A stretch of 6,346 nt of DNA from DASUCS01 sp041166365 (GCA_041166365.1 JBEEFX010000174.1:1-6346); one strand, 5' to 3'; shown: positions 1 through 6,340, numbered from the stretch's first letter. Notes: generated from the letters alone by a model not told the origin. Numbers and translations are program-made.

Positions 1-969
1 CTCCAGATTCTCGCCGCGGCGCGGACCGATCTCGAGATCGCAGTGGACCGCACCCCGGACCGCAAGGACCTGGCGCAGAGGATGAAGGATCTCCTTGCCG
101 CCGCCGAGACGCCGATTCTCGACAGCCGTCACGAAGCACCGGACGGGGCGCCCGAGAACGCGTCCGTCACCGACGTCCAGATCCGCACGGACCGGTTCCG
201 TCTGTTCGCGTCGTACACCGCCGACGGGTTCGACGCGAACACTCCACTCGCGAACGTGTGGTACTTCCGGCCGATCGACCGCGAGGGCAGGGGTCCCTTC
301 GAGCAGGTGTTCCCGCTGGACCGGGCCACGCTCACCGGCACCGATCCTGTCGAGACAGAGCCCGTGGAGAACGGCGACTGCCTCCCAGGGGGCGACTATC
401 GAGTCGAGATCTACGCCGGCCGCGACCTGGTCGCGACGGCGGATCAGCACATCGCGGACAGCCCGCTCGGCTCGTTGGTCGTCGACGGGGGCGAGGACGT
501 CGGCTTCACGATGTGCCATCCGGACGACTGGACGCCCCCTCCCGTCACGTTCGAGCCCGGCTCGCTGGCGTTCGCGAACCCGAAAGACTCTGCTCAGTTC
601 GTGCTCGTCTTCAGCTTCCCGATCGGCGCCGGCTCGGGTGCCACCGGCACGGCGTTGCTCAACGCGACGATCCAGAACGCCATCCAGCAGCAGGGCATCA
701 CGGCCGACGGCCCGCCCGAGGCGGGGGAGGAGTTGCTCGGCCGCGCGGTCGACGGGCGGGACGTCACGCTGGTGACCACCAGCATCACGGGGACCAACTC
801 GCTCGGCGATCGCGTGCGGATCACGGGGTCGGTCGGGACCGACGACGTGGTCCGAGTGGTGATCGTCAGCGCCGCGAATTCCGCCGATCTGGACACCGTG
901 CGCAGCGAGCTCGTGAACTCGATCCGTTTCCTCCGCGTCGCTGACACTGCCGGCTCCAACGGGGGTTAA
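1..969 (+). CDS. Partial secreted-type protein with PsbP/Mog1-like C-terminal domain (5' end outside window)
   Basis: The reading frame is open from the first base and has no stop upstream of the first in-frame GTG at 43. That GTG has no ribosome binding site, so the gene very probably begins before the window. Numbering from GTG43 (308 residues), three parts can be seen. Residues 1-25 form a charged helix. Residues about 43-135 look like a beta-sandwich, with NVWYFRP and the strand-like GGDYRVEIYAGRDLVA. Residues about 153-298 begin with FTMCHPDDW and alternate strands and a helix in the manner of the PsbP/Mog1/DUF1795 fold, ending in a helix and SIRFL strand. There are only two cysteines, C113 and C158, which could form a disulfide. 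No catalytic motif is visible, so no enzymatic function is proposed. The flavoprotein gene starts 37 bp downstream on the same strand and may be co-transcribed. The fold assignment is inferred from pattern only; the full protein could carry another domain upstream. Confidence 0.8.
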   Translation, partial: LQILAAARTDLEIAVDRTPDRKDLAQRMKDLLAAAETPILDSRHEAPDGAPENASVTDVQIRTDRFRLFASYTADGFDANTPLANVWYFRPIDREGRGPFEQVFPLDRATLTGTDPVETEPVENGDCLPGGDYRVEIYAGRDLVATADQHIADSPLGSLVVDGGEDVGFTMCHPDDWTPPPVTFEPGSLAFANPKDSAQFVLVFSFPIGAGSGATGTALLNATIQNAIQQQGITADGPPEAGEELLGRAVDGRDVTLVTTSITGTNSLGDRVRITGSVGTDDVVRVVIVSAANSADLDTVRSELVNSIRFLRVADTAGSNGG

Positions 970-994
970 TGTCTCCGGCTGCTGACCGACCGGT

Positions 995-999
995 GGAGG
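995..999 (+). promoter_or_regulatory. Ribosome binding site (GGAGG) of the flavoprotein gene
   Basis: GGAGG lies 7 nt before the ATG at 1007, an ideal Shine-Dalgarno position. It fixes the start of the pyridoxamine oxidase-family gene and contrasts with the other starts in the window, none of which has a comparable sequence. Confidence 0.8.
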
Positions 1000-1006
1000 A
1001 TGTCTG

Positions 1007-1456
1007 ATGTCCGACGAAGCTGCGATGGAGTACCTGAAGACCCACGAGCTGCTGTTCCTCGGGACGTGCAGCCTCGCTGGCAATCCTCACGTGACGCCGA
1101 TGTTCTACGCGTGCGAGGGCAAGAAGATCTACTTCTCCGCGCCTCCCGGATCCGAGACCGATCGCAACCTCAAGGAGAACCCGATCGCCGAGATCGCGGT
1201 GTCGGAGATGCCCACCGAGTGGGCCAAGGCACGCGGGCTGCAGATCGAGGGTCCCGTGGTCGAGCTCGACGGACCCGAGGAGACCCACGCGGGCGAGCTG
1301 TTCAAGGCTCGGTACTCCTTCCTCGGCGACGACGCGCTGCACACGCACTACTGGCGGCTCGATGCGAACGACATCACGTACATGCACATGGATGCCTCGC
1401 AATCCGACGAGAACCAGTCGTCCCTCGGCCAGACCTGGGCGAAGACCAAGAGCTGA
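1007..1456 (+). CDS. Pyridoxamine 5'-phosphate oxidase-family flavin-binding protein
   Basis: This is a 149-residue single-domain protein, the usual size for stand-alone split-barrel flavoproteins. The family features appear in order: a short N-terminal helix (residues 3-12), a strand plus turn GTCSLAGNPHVTPM (19-32) matching the family's 'G.PhvtPv' segment, IYFSAPPGSETDRNL (41-55) matching the 'lyf.t..gs.K..Nl' flavin-phosphate region, then NPIAEIAV (58-65) and a final barrel strand GLQIEGPVVEL (77-87). Members bind FMN, coenzyme F420 or sometimes heme and carry out redox chemistry on small molecules. The sequence does not tell which cofactor or substrate applies, and nothing shows that it makes pyridoxal phosphate. 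It is soluble, with no signal peptide or membrane segment. The ATG start is supported by GGAGG 7 nt upstream. It follows the partial gene by 37 bp, probably in one transcript, which likely ends at the hairpin beginning 6 bp after the stop. Confidence 0.88.
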   Translation: MSDEAAMEYLKTHELLFLGTCSLAGNPHVTPMFYACEGKKIYFSAPPGSETDRNLKENPIAEIAVSEMPTEWAKARGLQIEGPVVELDGPEETHAGELFKARYSFLGDDALHTHYWRLDANDITYMHMDASQSDENQSSLGQTWAKTKS

Positions 1457-1462
1457 GCCCTT

Positions 1463-1489
1463 CGGGCGGAAAGGGAACCTTTCCGCCCG
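1463..1489. terminator. Perfect 12-bp hairpin between convergent genes, likely bidirectional terminator
   Basis: CGGGCGGAAAGG (1463-1474) pairs exactly with CCTTTCCGCCCG (1478-1489) around a 3-nt GAA loop. It sits in the 36-bp gap between the stop of the + strand flavoprotein gene (1456) and the stop of the - strand TPR gene (1493). There is no U-tract on either side, so it is not a canonical intrinsic terminator. Actinobacterial terminators often lack the U-tract, and the position between two convergent stops supports termination in both directions. Confidence 0.75.
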
Positions 1490-1492
1490 TTG

Positions 1493-2191
1493 CTACGAGT
1501 TCGGGGGAGCGCTTGCCAGGGCGGCGTTCACCTTGTCGAGCTTTGCCTGCACGGCTTGCCGCTGCGCGTCGTCGACCGGCGACGCGAGCAGTTGCTCGAG
1601 GAGCGGCTTCGCGGCCGCGGGGTCGTCGAGCTTGTCGAAACGAACCATTGCGAGGAACCACAGCGCATCCGGATTGCCTGGTTCCTTCACCAGGCTCTGC
1701 TCCAACAACCCGGCGCCCTTCGCCGGGTCGGTGAGCAGCGCGGTCGTCCAGCCGAGGTAGCGCAGCGAGCGCGCCTGGTCGGTGGTCGTCGTCGCGCGGG
1801 CGGCAGCTTCACCGGCGTGGAACCGCGCTCGCTCCAGTTGCGCCTTCTTGCCGTCGAGGCCCTGTTCGCTGTCAGCGGAGCGGAGATAGCGCTCGACGAG
1901 CGCGAGTCGCATCGCTACGACATCGGGGTTGGCGGCCACGACGGTCTCCATCTCGTCGTTGGTGACCTGCGACAGGTCACGCCCGTCCTGTGTCGTCGAA
2001 GGCGTCGTCGGAGACGCGGTGGTCGCCGGCCCCTTCGAGTTGTGGCCGTTGACGATCACGAACCCGGCGACCATCGCGGCCAGTGCGATCGCGGCGATCG
2101 CGATGACGGCAAGCAGCATTCGGTCCGACCAGCGTCGAGTCGATGGGTGATCGAACGGGATCGAGCCGTCCGGGCCCAGCGGTTGGATCAC
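1493..2191 (-). CDS. Membrane-anchored TPR protein, CcmI/NrfG-like cytochrome c assembly factor
   Basis: The protein has 232 residues if translation begins at GTG 2191. That GTG overlaps the stop of the upstream cytochrome gene as GTGA, a classic sign of translational coupling. A GTG at 2221 would add ten residues and give a 34-nt overlap; neither start has a clear ribosome binding site. Residues 1-24 contain RR and look cytoplasmic. Residues about 25-47 are one membrane helix. Residues 54-70 are a Thr/Ser/Pro-rich linker, and about 78-225 are helical TPR-type repeats, with the best one around NPDALWFLAMVRFDKLDD (173-190) followed by AAAKPLLEQLL. This last stretch closely resembles the CcmI/NrfG/CcmH TPR region that holds apocytochrome c during heme attachment. 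The extracytoplasmic side of the membrane is the expected place, matching the adjacent five-heme cytochrome. A role as a dedicated chaperone or partner subunit is inferred from family and operon context. Confidence 0.85.
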   Translation of the reverse strand: MIQPLGPDGSIPFDHPSTRRWSDRMLLAVIAIAAIALAAMVAGFVIVNGHNSKGPATTASPTTPSTTQDGRDLSQVTNDEMETVVAANPDVVAMRLALVERYLRSADSEQGLDGKKAQLERARFHAGEAAARATTTTDQARSLRYLGWTTALLTDPAKGAGLLEQSLVKEPGNPDALWFLAMVRFDKLDDPAAAKPLLEQLLASPVDDAQRQAVQAKLDKVNAALASAPPNS

Positions 2192-5100
2192 CGCCGAGTA
2201 CGTCGCCGCACGCGCCACCACCCGAACGGGGCGATGAGCGCGAAGGCGACCGCACTCCCCAGTGCCCGGGGCCCGTTGTCGCTCACAGCAGTGTCTTGCT
2301 GGAGAGAGGGATGCCCAGCCGGCAGCGCCGAGCCGCCATCCTTCGCGAAGCCCGCGCCCTTCACCGTGAACTGCGGCGTGTTGTCCTTGACGCAGTCGAA
2401 GATCGAGCCGCCTTTGACGTTCTGGGCGCCCTTGTCACAACCGACGGTCTCGATCGCGTCGCCGCCACCGTCAGGGCTGCTCGCGGCGCCGGCCTCGGTC
2501 ACCGTCATGTGCGACAGCAGGTTCTCGAGGCGGTCGCGGTGGTTCTCGTCATCGAAGATGCGGGCGCCTTCCGGCACGTTGAAGCCGAGGTCCAGGACGT
2601 CCTTCTGCTCCTGGGCGAGCCCCTCGACGAAGTACGGCGGCAGATGACGCACGCGCATCTTGGCGGTGACGACGATGTCGTCGGGCGACGCGATGTTGAG
2701 CGAGTCCGGGACGAAGAACGTGTAGTTGAAGATCCCGGTGTCCTGTCGTTCGCCGGTCGCCGGATCCAGCCGCACCGGCTGGAGATCCTTCATGAGTTGT
2801 CCGGTCGCCACTCGGCCGCGGATCTGCACGAGGTTCGGCACGAACGACTGGAACGCGACTTCCTTCTTGGTGCCGGTCTGGGCTGGGTCACCGTCTGTGA
2901 GGATCTTCTGGAAGTTCGACAACCACGGGTCGCAGTCGTCCACGGGGAACGGGTTGGTGAAGGCCACGTCGAGATTCGGGATCGTGATGCCCGACGCGGC
3001 GTCGGTGCCCTTCGTCTGCTTCAGCGTGTCGACATTGAAGCCGAGCGCCCCGGCCACTGCCGCGGTGTCGCACTGACGCAGGTCGGTCGCGACGTCGGCG
3101 GACGACGGTCCGTCCTGCGCCTTCTTGATGGCCTCGTCGGCACTCGTGCTCGTGTCGATACCGAGAACACCAGACGCGCACGGTGTGGCCACGGGTGCGC
3201 TGCCCTGCGGGTCGACGAACGGGCTCGACAGGCACACCGGCTCGCCGTCCTTGGTCGTCGCTGACACCTCGAGCCAGAACTGGCGGGCGAAGGCGAAGCC
3301 CGTGGGGAACGTGTGGGCCAGCAGGTTGTTGCGGACCTGCACGCCGTACGTGACGAGCTTGCCTGGTTGACCGTTCTGGTTTGCGAGCGCCGGAGCATTC
3401 GCCGCGAACAGCGTCGTGGGCTGGCCGTTGGCATCCTTGGCCACGTCGACCTGCAGCGCGACAGCACTGCGCACCAGCGCTTCGCGCTCGGCCAACACCT
3501 TGTCGATCGCATTCGCGGGAAGCCCGGGCTCGTCGTACTTGGCCGGGTCAAGGTCGTAGTCGACGCCCACGAACGTGTGCGTGTGGTACTCACGGTCGGG
3601 GATCGGCAACAGACCGGGCGCGTGGTCGACGACACCACTCGTCGGACGGTCCTTCGACTCGAGCGGCATGTGGCAGTCGGAGCAGCCGAGCGGCGCGTCG
3701 AGCGGGTTGGCGAAGTCGGTCAGGGTGCTCGAGCTGTAGCGGTCCTTGAATCCGTCCTGCGCGTCGAAGAACGCCACGTAGTCCTGCCACTCGTCGTACG
3801 TCGTCTGGAGCACGACGTCCTTGGTCGCGTCGGCTTCGTTCTCGTCGAGTTGCAGGTTGTTGTTCTGATCGTGGTCCGCCGCGGTCGCGGCATCGGTGAT
3901 GGGGGTGGCGCTGGTGTCGCCGCCGTCGAACTTGGTCTGCGGCGCCGTCGGATCGGTCGGATCGGAATTCGGATCGTTGGCCAGGCCGTCGCCTTGCAGG
4001 TCGACCTTCACGTTGTGGCACGCCCCACAGACCTGGCTGACGCGGATCGGGTCGTTCCAGAAATTGTCGTCGCCCTGCCCGATGTCGTGAATGCGCTGTG
4101 GCAGCGGATTGGGGTTCTCGAAGAGCGGTGCGAACACCGCTCCGAACCCGCCCAGCGACGACTTCTGATCGTTCAGGGGCCCGAAGGCCGCTTGCAGCTC
4201 GACGGGAGGCTTGCTCGTGCCGTGGCATGTCTGGCAACCGACGCCGTCGGTCTGCACCGCGCTGCCTCCGCCTTCCACGGCCGTCCCCTTGGCCTTGACC
4301 CCGGCGGTGTCCGCTTCGCCGAGCGGGTAGAGCCCGTCCTGATTGGCCACGAACGTCGCGCCGACCGGCGAATGGCACGTGATGCACACCTTGGCGGTGG
4401 CCTTGAAGACGTCGTCCTGATTGGTGACCTTGTTGGGGTTCAGGTTGTTGGCCGCGACCTCCCCCTGATCGGCGAGCAGGCGGTTGCGCGCGAGCGTCAC
4501 GGGCAGCTGCGCAACGGTGATCGTGGAGGTCTGCGCGTGCGCCATCGCCGATGTGCCCCACTCGGCGTACTCCTTCGAGTGACACCCGGCGCACGACGAT
4601 GCCGAGACGAACTGCTGCTTCTCGTCGTTGTTGAACGGATTGGCGCCGCCCAGCACGTCCCACATGTGGTAGCCGAGCACGACGAACAGGATGATCGTGA
4701 GCGGTGGGTGCAGCGCTCGCCACAGCTTGAAGCTGCGGATGTGGGTGCGCTGCCCGCCGGTTCGGGGGAAGTGCTTGTCGACCTCCGAACGCAGCGTCTT
4801 GATCTTGGCCCAGCGTTCCTGGAGCTCCGGAGCGAACTTCGCCATCTCGGCATCGATCTCGCCGACGGGGCGCGGCGTGTCGGTGAAGTCAGCGACGAGG
4901 CGCCGGAAGTCGCGCGGCTGGCCACTGGTGATCTTGCTGATGGCGACGTTGACGTTGAGAGCGGCTTTCTGGACACCGATCAGATGGTGGCGGCACATGC
5001 CGGCGATGGACACGAGGACCCCGAGGACCAGCAGCAGCTTCCCGGAAGAGAGGTGGGCGCGGAACGGCACGATGCTGGCGTGCACGTACGCCGCCACGAG

Positions 5101-5394
5101 AGCCAGGACCGGGAGGTAGAGGTGTGAGCGAACCCACGCCATCGTCCCGCCGGGCAGCTTGGCCTTGACCCACGCGTTTCGTTTGCGCAGCACGTACACG
5201 ATGCCTGGGCCGGCGAACCCCGCGAAGGTCAGGATCCCGAGGAAGACGATGAAGAACAGCGTCGGGTTGCCCGCGCTGTCGATCGTCTGCAACGCGAAGA
5301 GCCCACCGAAGCCGACGAGCAGGAGGGCGAGCGACCCGATGAGGATGCCGACGTCCCACTTCTTGGACCGGATCTGAAAGGGGCCGCCTGCCAC
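2188..5394 (-). CDS. Membrane b-type / five-heme c-type fusion cytochrome
   Basis: This 1068-residue protein is probably an electron conduit across the cytoplasmic membrane. Five N-terminal helices are predicted at about 16-36, 46-69, 92-111, 118-136 and 229-248. H91/H105 and H229/H243 are each 14 residues apart on two helices, as in di-heme cytochromes b. Basic segments (70-80, the 137-228 loop, the RVRRRTRR tail) put the N-terminus inside and the c domain outside. Five CxxCH sites follow at C268, C337, C387, C456 and C571. The first, SCAGCHSKEYAEW, resembles cytochrome c-554; the last, CSDCHMP, is common in multiheme reductases. Residues 507-518 form an EF-hand-like calcium loop. HTFPTG (694-699) begins a strand-rich region with six cysteines, and a helix at about 1042-1060 anchors the C-terminus. 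The GTG start is set by an in-frame TAG 15 nt upstream; no ribosome binding site is visible. The TPR gene follows in the same operon. Electron donor (perhaps quinol) and acceptor are unknown. Confidence 0.9.
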   Translation of the reverse strand: MAGGPFQIRSKKWDVGILIGSLALLLVGFGGLFALQTIDSAGNPTLFFIVFLGILTFAGFAGPGIVYVLRKRNAWVKAKLPGGTMAWVRSHLYLPVLALVAAYVHASIVPFRAHLSSGKLLLVLGVLVSIAGMCRHHLIGVQKAALNVNVAISKITSGQPRDFRRLVADFTDTPRPVGEIDAEMAKFAPELQERWAKIKTLRSEVDKHFPRTGGQRTHIRSFKLWRALHPPLTIILFVVLGYHMWDVLGGANPFNNDEKQQFVSASSCAGCHSKEYAEWGTSAMAHAQTSTITVAQLPVTLARNRLLADQGEVAANNLNPNKVTNQDDVFKATAKVCITCHSPVGATFVANQDGLYPLGEADTAGVKAKGTAVEGGGSAVQTDGVGCQTCHGTSKPPVELQAAFGPLNDQKSSLGGFGAVFAPLFENPNPLPQRIHDIGQGDDNFWNDPIRVSQVCGACHNVKVDLQGDGLANDPNSDPTDPTAPQTKFDGGDTSATPITDAATAADHDQNNNLQLDENEADATKDVVLQTTYDEWQDYVAFFDAQDGFKDRYSSSTLTDFANPLDAPLGCSDCHMPLESKDRPTSGVVDHAPGLLPIPDREYHTHTFVGVDYDLDPAKYDEPGLPANAIDKVLAEREALVRSAVALQVDVAKDANGQPTTLFAANAPALANQNGQPGKLVTYGVQVRNNLLAHTFPTGFAFARQFWLEVSATTKDGEPVCLSSPFVDPQGSAPVATPCASGVLGIDTSTSADEAIKKAQDGPSSADVATDLRQCDTAAVAGALGFNVDTLKQTKGTDAASGITIPNLDVAFTNPFPVDDCDPWLSNFQKILTDGDPAQTGTKKEVAFQSFVPNLVQIRGRVATGQLMKDLQPVRLDPATGERQDTGIFNYTFFVPDSLNIASPDDIVVTAKMRVRHLPPYFVEGLAQEQKDVLDLGFNVPEGARIFDDENHRDRLENLLSHMTVTEAGAASSPDGGGDAIETVGCDKGAQNVKGGSIFDCVKDNTPQFTVKGAGFAKDGGSALPAGHPSLQQDTAVSDNGPRALGSAVAFALIAPFGWWRVRRRTRR

Positions 5395-5452
5395 TGCCAG
5401 GAGTTGCTAGCACGCGCGGGCACCCTTCGCGGTCCGTTGTCTTCGCGGTACG
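5395..5452. promoter_or_regulatory. Divergent promoter region between cytochrome operon and cyclic-nucleotide-binding gene
   Basis: These 58 bp separate two divergent start codons, so both promoters must lie here or overlap the gene ends. For the + strand, TACGGT (5449-5454) matches the TAnnnT form of an actinobacterial -10 box and would place a transcript start near GTG 5462. For the - strand, TGCTAGCAA (5412 to 5404) resembles an extended -10 box (only TAGCAA, lacking the final T) that would place the start close to GTG 5394. No convincing -35 boxes and no Shine-Dalgarno sequences are seen, so leaderless transcripts are possible on both sides. These assignments are tentative. Confidence 0.45.
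5425..5449 (+). repeat. 9-bp direct repeat CTTCGCGGT in the divergent promoter
   Basis: CTTCGCGGT occurs exactly at 5425-5433 and again at 5441-5449, 16 bp from start to start. The second copy ends at the first base of the proposed TACGGT -10 box. Tandem half-sites of this kind can be an operator, but 9-bp repeats also arise by chance in GC-rich DNA. The regulator, if any, is not in this window. Confidence 0.5.
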
Positions 5453-6340
5453 GTGCGGCTCGTGCTGCTGGCGTTCAACGTCGACGTCGTGAAGCTCTCC
5501 TCGACGCCGCTCGAGATGCTCGTGGTGGTGCTGATCCTCTCGGCCATCGCGGCGTTCGGCTCCTTCCTCTTCACCATCGTCGGCTCCCCGTTCGTCGACA
5601 AGCGGTGGCCCGCGGACGAACCGCTGAATCCGATCGAGATGCTGTGGGGCGAGTCGGGCGGATACATCCAGCGCACGTTCCGGGGACTCGATCTCGGGAC
5701 GTCCAAGGACCTTGCGTCCCAGTTCGTCGAGAAGAAGTACAAAGCCGGCGAGACGATCATCGAACAAGGTGAGCCCGCCACGCACTTCTACGTGGTCAAG
5801 GACGGCAACGTCGAGGTGAGCCAGGCGGTCGACACCGGAACGGCGCGTCGAGAAGACGTGATCAACCAGTTCGGCCCGGGGCAGTCGTTCGGCGAGACGG
5901 CGATCCTCCGGCGTTCCGCCCGTACCGCGTCCGTGCGGGCCTTGAGCGACTGCACGGTGCTGGAGCTGAGCGCAGAGGACTTCGTAGCCGGGGCCGCGAG
6001 GAGCGCCGCCGAGGACAACGAGCTGCTCGCTCGCGTCGATTCGTACATGCAGGCCGACGCCGCTCGCGCCAACGCGGCCAAGAGCTCCGCCGGCATCGGG
6101 TTCCTTGCTCGCGACGAGGCGCCGCCCGAAGCGTCGCGCAGCTGGCGGCCGACGCATCGGCTGCCGACCGAGGTGGCGGCGTGGGCGGAACCTGATCCGA
6201 GTGCGGTCGCGATCGCGCAGCTGCCTGCAGGTCTCGAGGTCACGGTCGTCGAGCAGCGCGGGAGCTGGGCGCACGTCACCGCCGAGAACGGCTGGAAAGG
6301 CTGGGTCGATGGGCGCGGGCTCGAGACCCTGGCGGGGTGA
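5453..6340 (+). CDS. Membrane-anchored cyclic-nucleotide-binding protein with C-terminal SH3 domain
   Basis: The protein has 295 residues from GTG 5453; GTG 5462 (292 residues) is equally plausible and would suit a leaderless transcript. Neither has a ribosome binding site. A single membrane helix lies at about 20-44. The cyclic-nucleotide-binding domain covers about 82-180: YKAGETIIEQGEPATHFYVV (96-115) is the typical barrel start, and FGETAIL with ARTASV (146-161) is the phosphate-binding cassette, with E148 and R157 in the expected ligand-contact places. Residues about 235-293 match a bacterial SH3 domain (AWAEPDPSA, then GSWAHV and GWKGWVDGRGL). There is no helix-turn-helix, kinase, cyclase or ion channel, so it is not a CRP-type regulator. 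It may sense cAMP or cGMP and act through protein contacts at the membrane. It starts 58 bp from the divergent cytochrome operon, which makes shared regulation or function possible but unproven. The side of the membrane is unclear, because SH3 domains of this kind are often outside the cell while cyclic nucleotides are inside. Confidence 0.88.
   Translation: MRLVLLAFNVDVVKLSSTPLEMLVVVLILSAIAAFGSFLFTIVGSPFVDKRWPADEPLNPIEMLWGESGGYIQRTFRGLDLGTSKDLASQFVEKKYKAGETIIEQGEPATHFYVVKDGNVEVSQAVDTGTARREDVINQFGPGQSFGETAILRRSARTASVRALSDCTVLELSAEDFVAGAARSAAEDNELLARVDSYMQADAARANAAKSSAGIGFLARDEAPPEASRSWRPTHRLPTEVAAWAEPDPSAVAIAQLPAGLEVTVVEQRGSWAHVTAENGWKGWVDGRGLETLAG

Noticed and set aside
1007..1456. Calling the small flavoprotein a true pyridoxamine 5'-phosphate oxidase (pdxH)
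   Set aside because: It is shorter than PdxH and only the general split-barrel flavin pattern is visible, so no specific enzyme name or gene symbol is justified.
2085..2101. Two copies of the palindrome GCGATCGC, like the HIP1 element of cyanobacteria
   Set aside because: They fall within codons for the Ala/Ile-rich membrane helix of the TPR protein, where GC-rich codon choice produces this string readily. Two copies are no evidence of a repeat family.
2191..2325. Possible sortase-type signal at the cytochrome C-terminus (LPAG, hydrophobic helix, Arg-rich tail)
   Set aside because: The motif is LPAGH rather than LPxTG or LAxTG, and about 15 residues separate it from the helix, so a plain C-terminal membrane anchor is more likely.
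1490..3264. Two overlapping + strand open frames (385 and 373 codons)
   Set aside because: They lie opposite the TPR gene and the 3' half of the cytochrome gene, have Arg-rich low-complexity translations, and no ribosome binding sites or motifs.
3313..5127. Long open frame of 604 codons on the + strand opposite the cytochrome gene
   Set aside because: It is the antisense shadow of a GC-rich gene. Its translation is rich in Arg, Val and Gly with no domain, while the opposite strand has five CxxCH sites and coherent membrane helices.
4889..6274. 461-codon - strand open frame crossing the divergent promoter
   Set aside because: It runs antisense to the cyclic-nucleotide-binding gene and out of frame through the start of the cytochrome gene. 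Both real genes have recognisable domains; this one has none.
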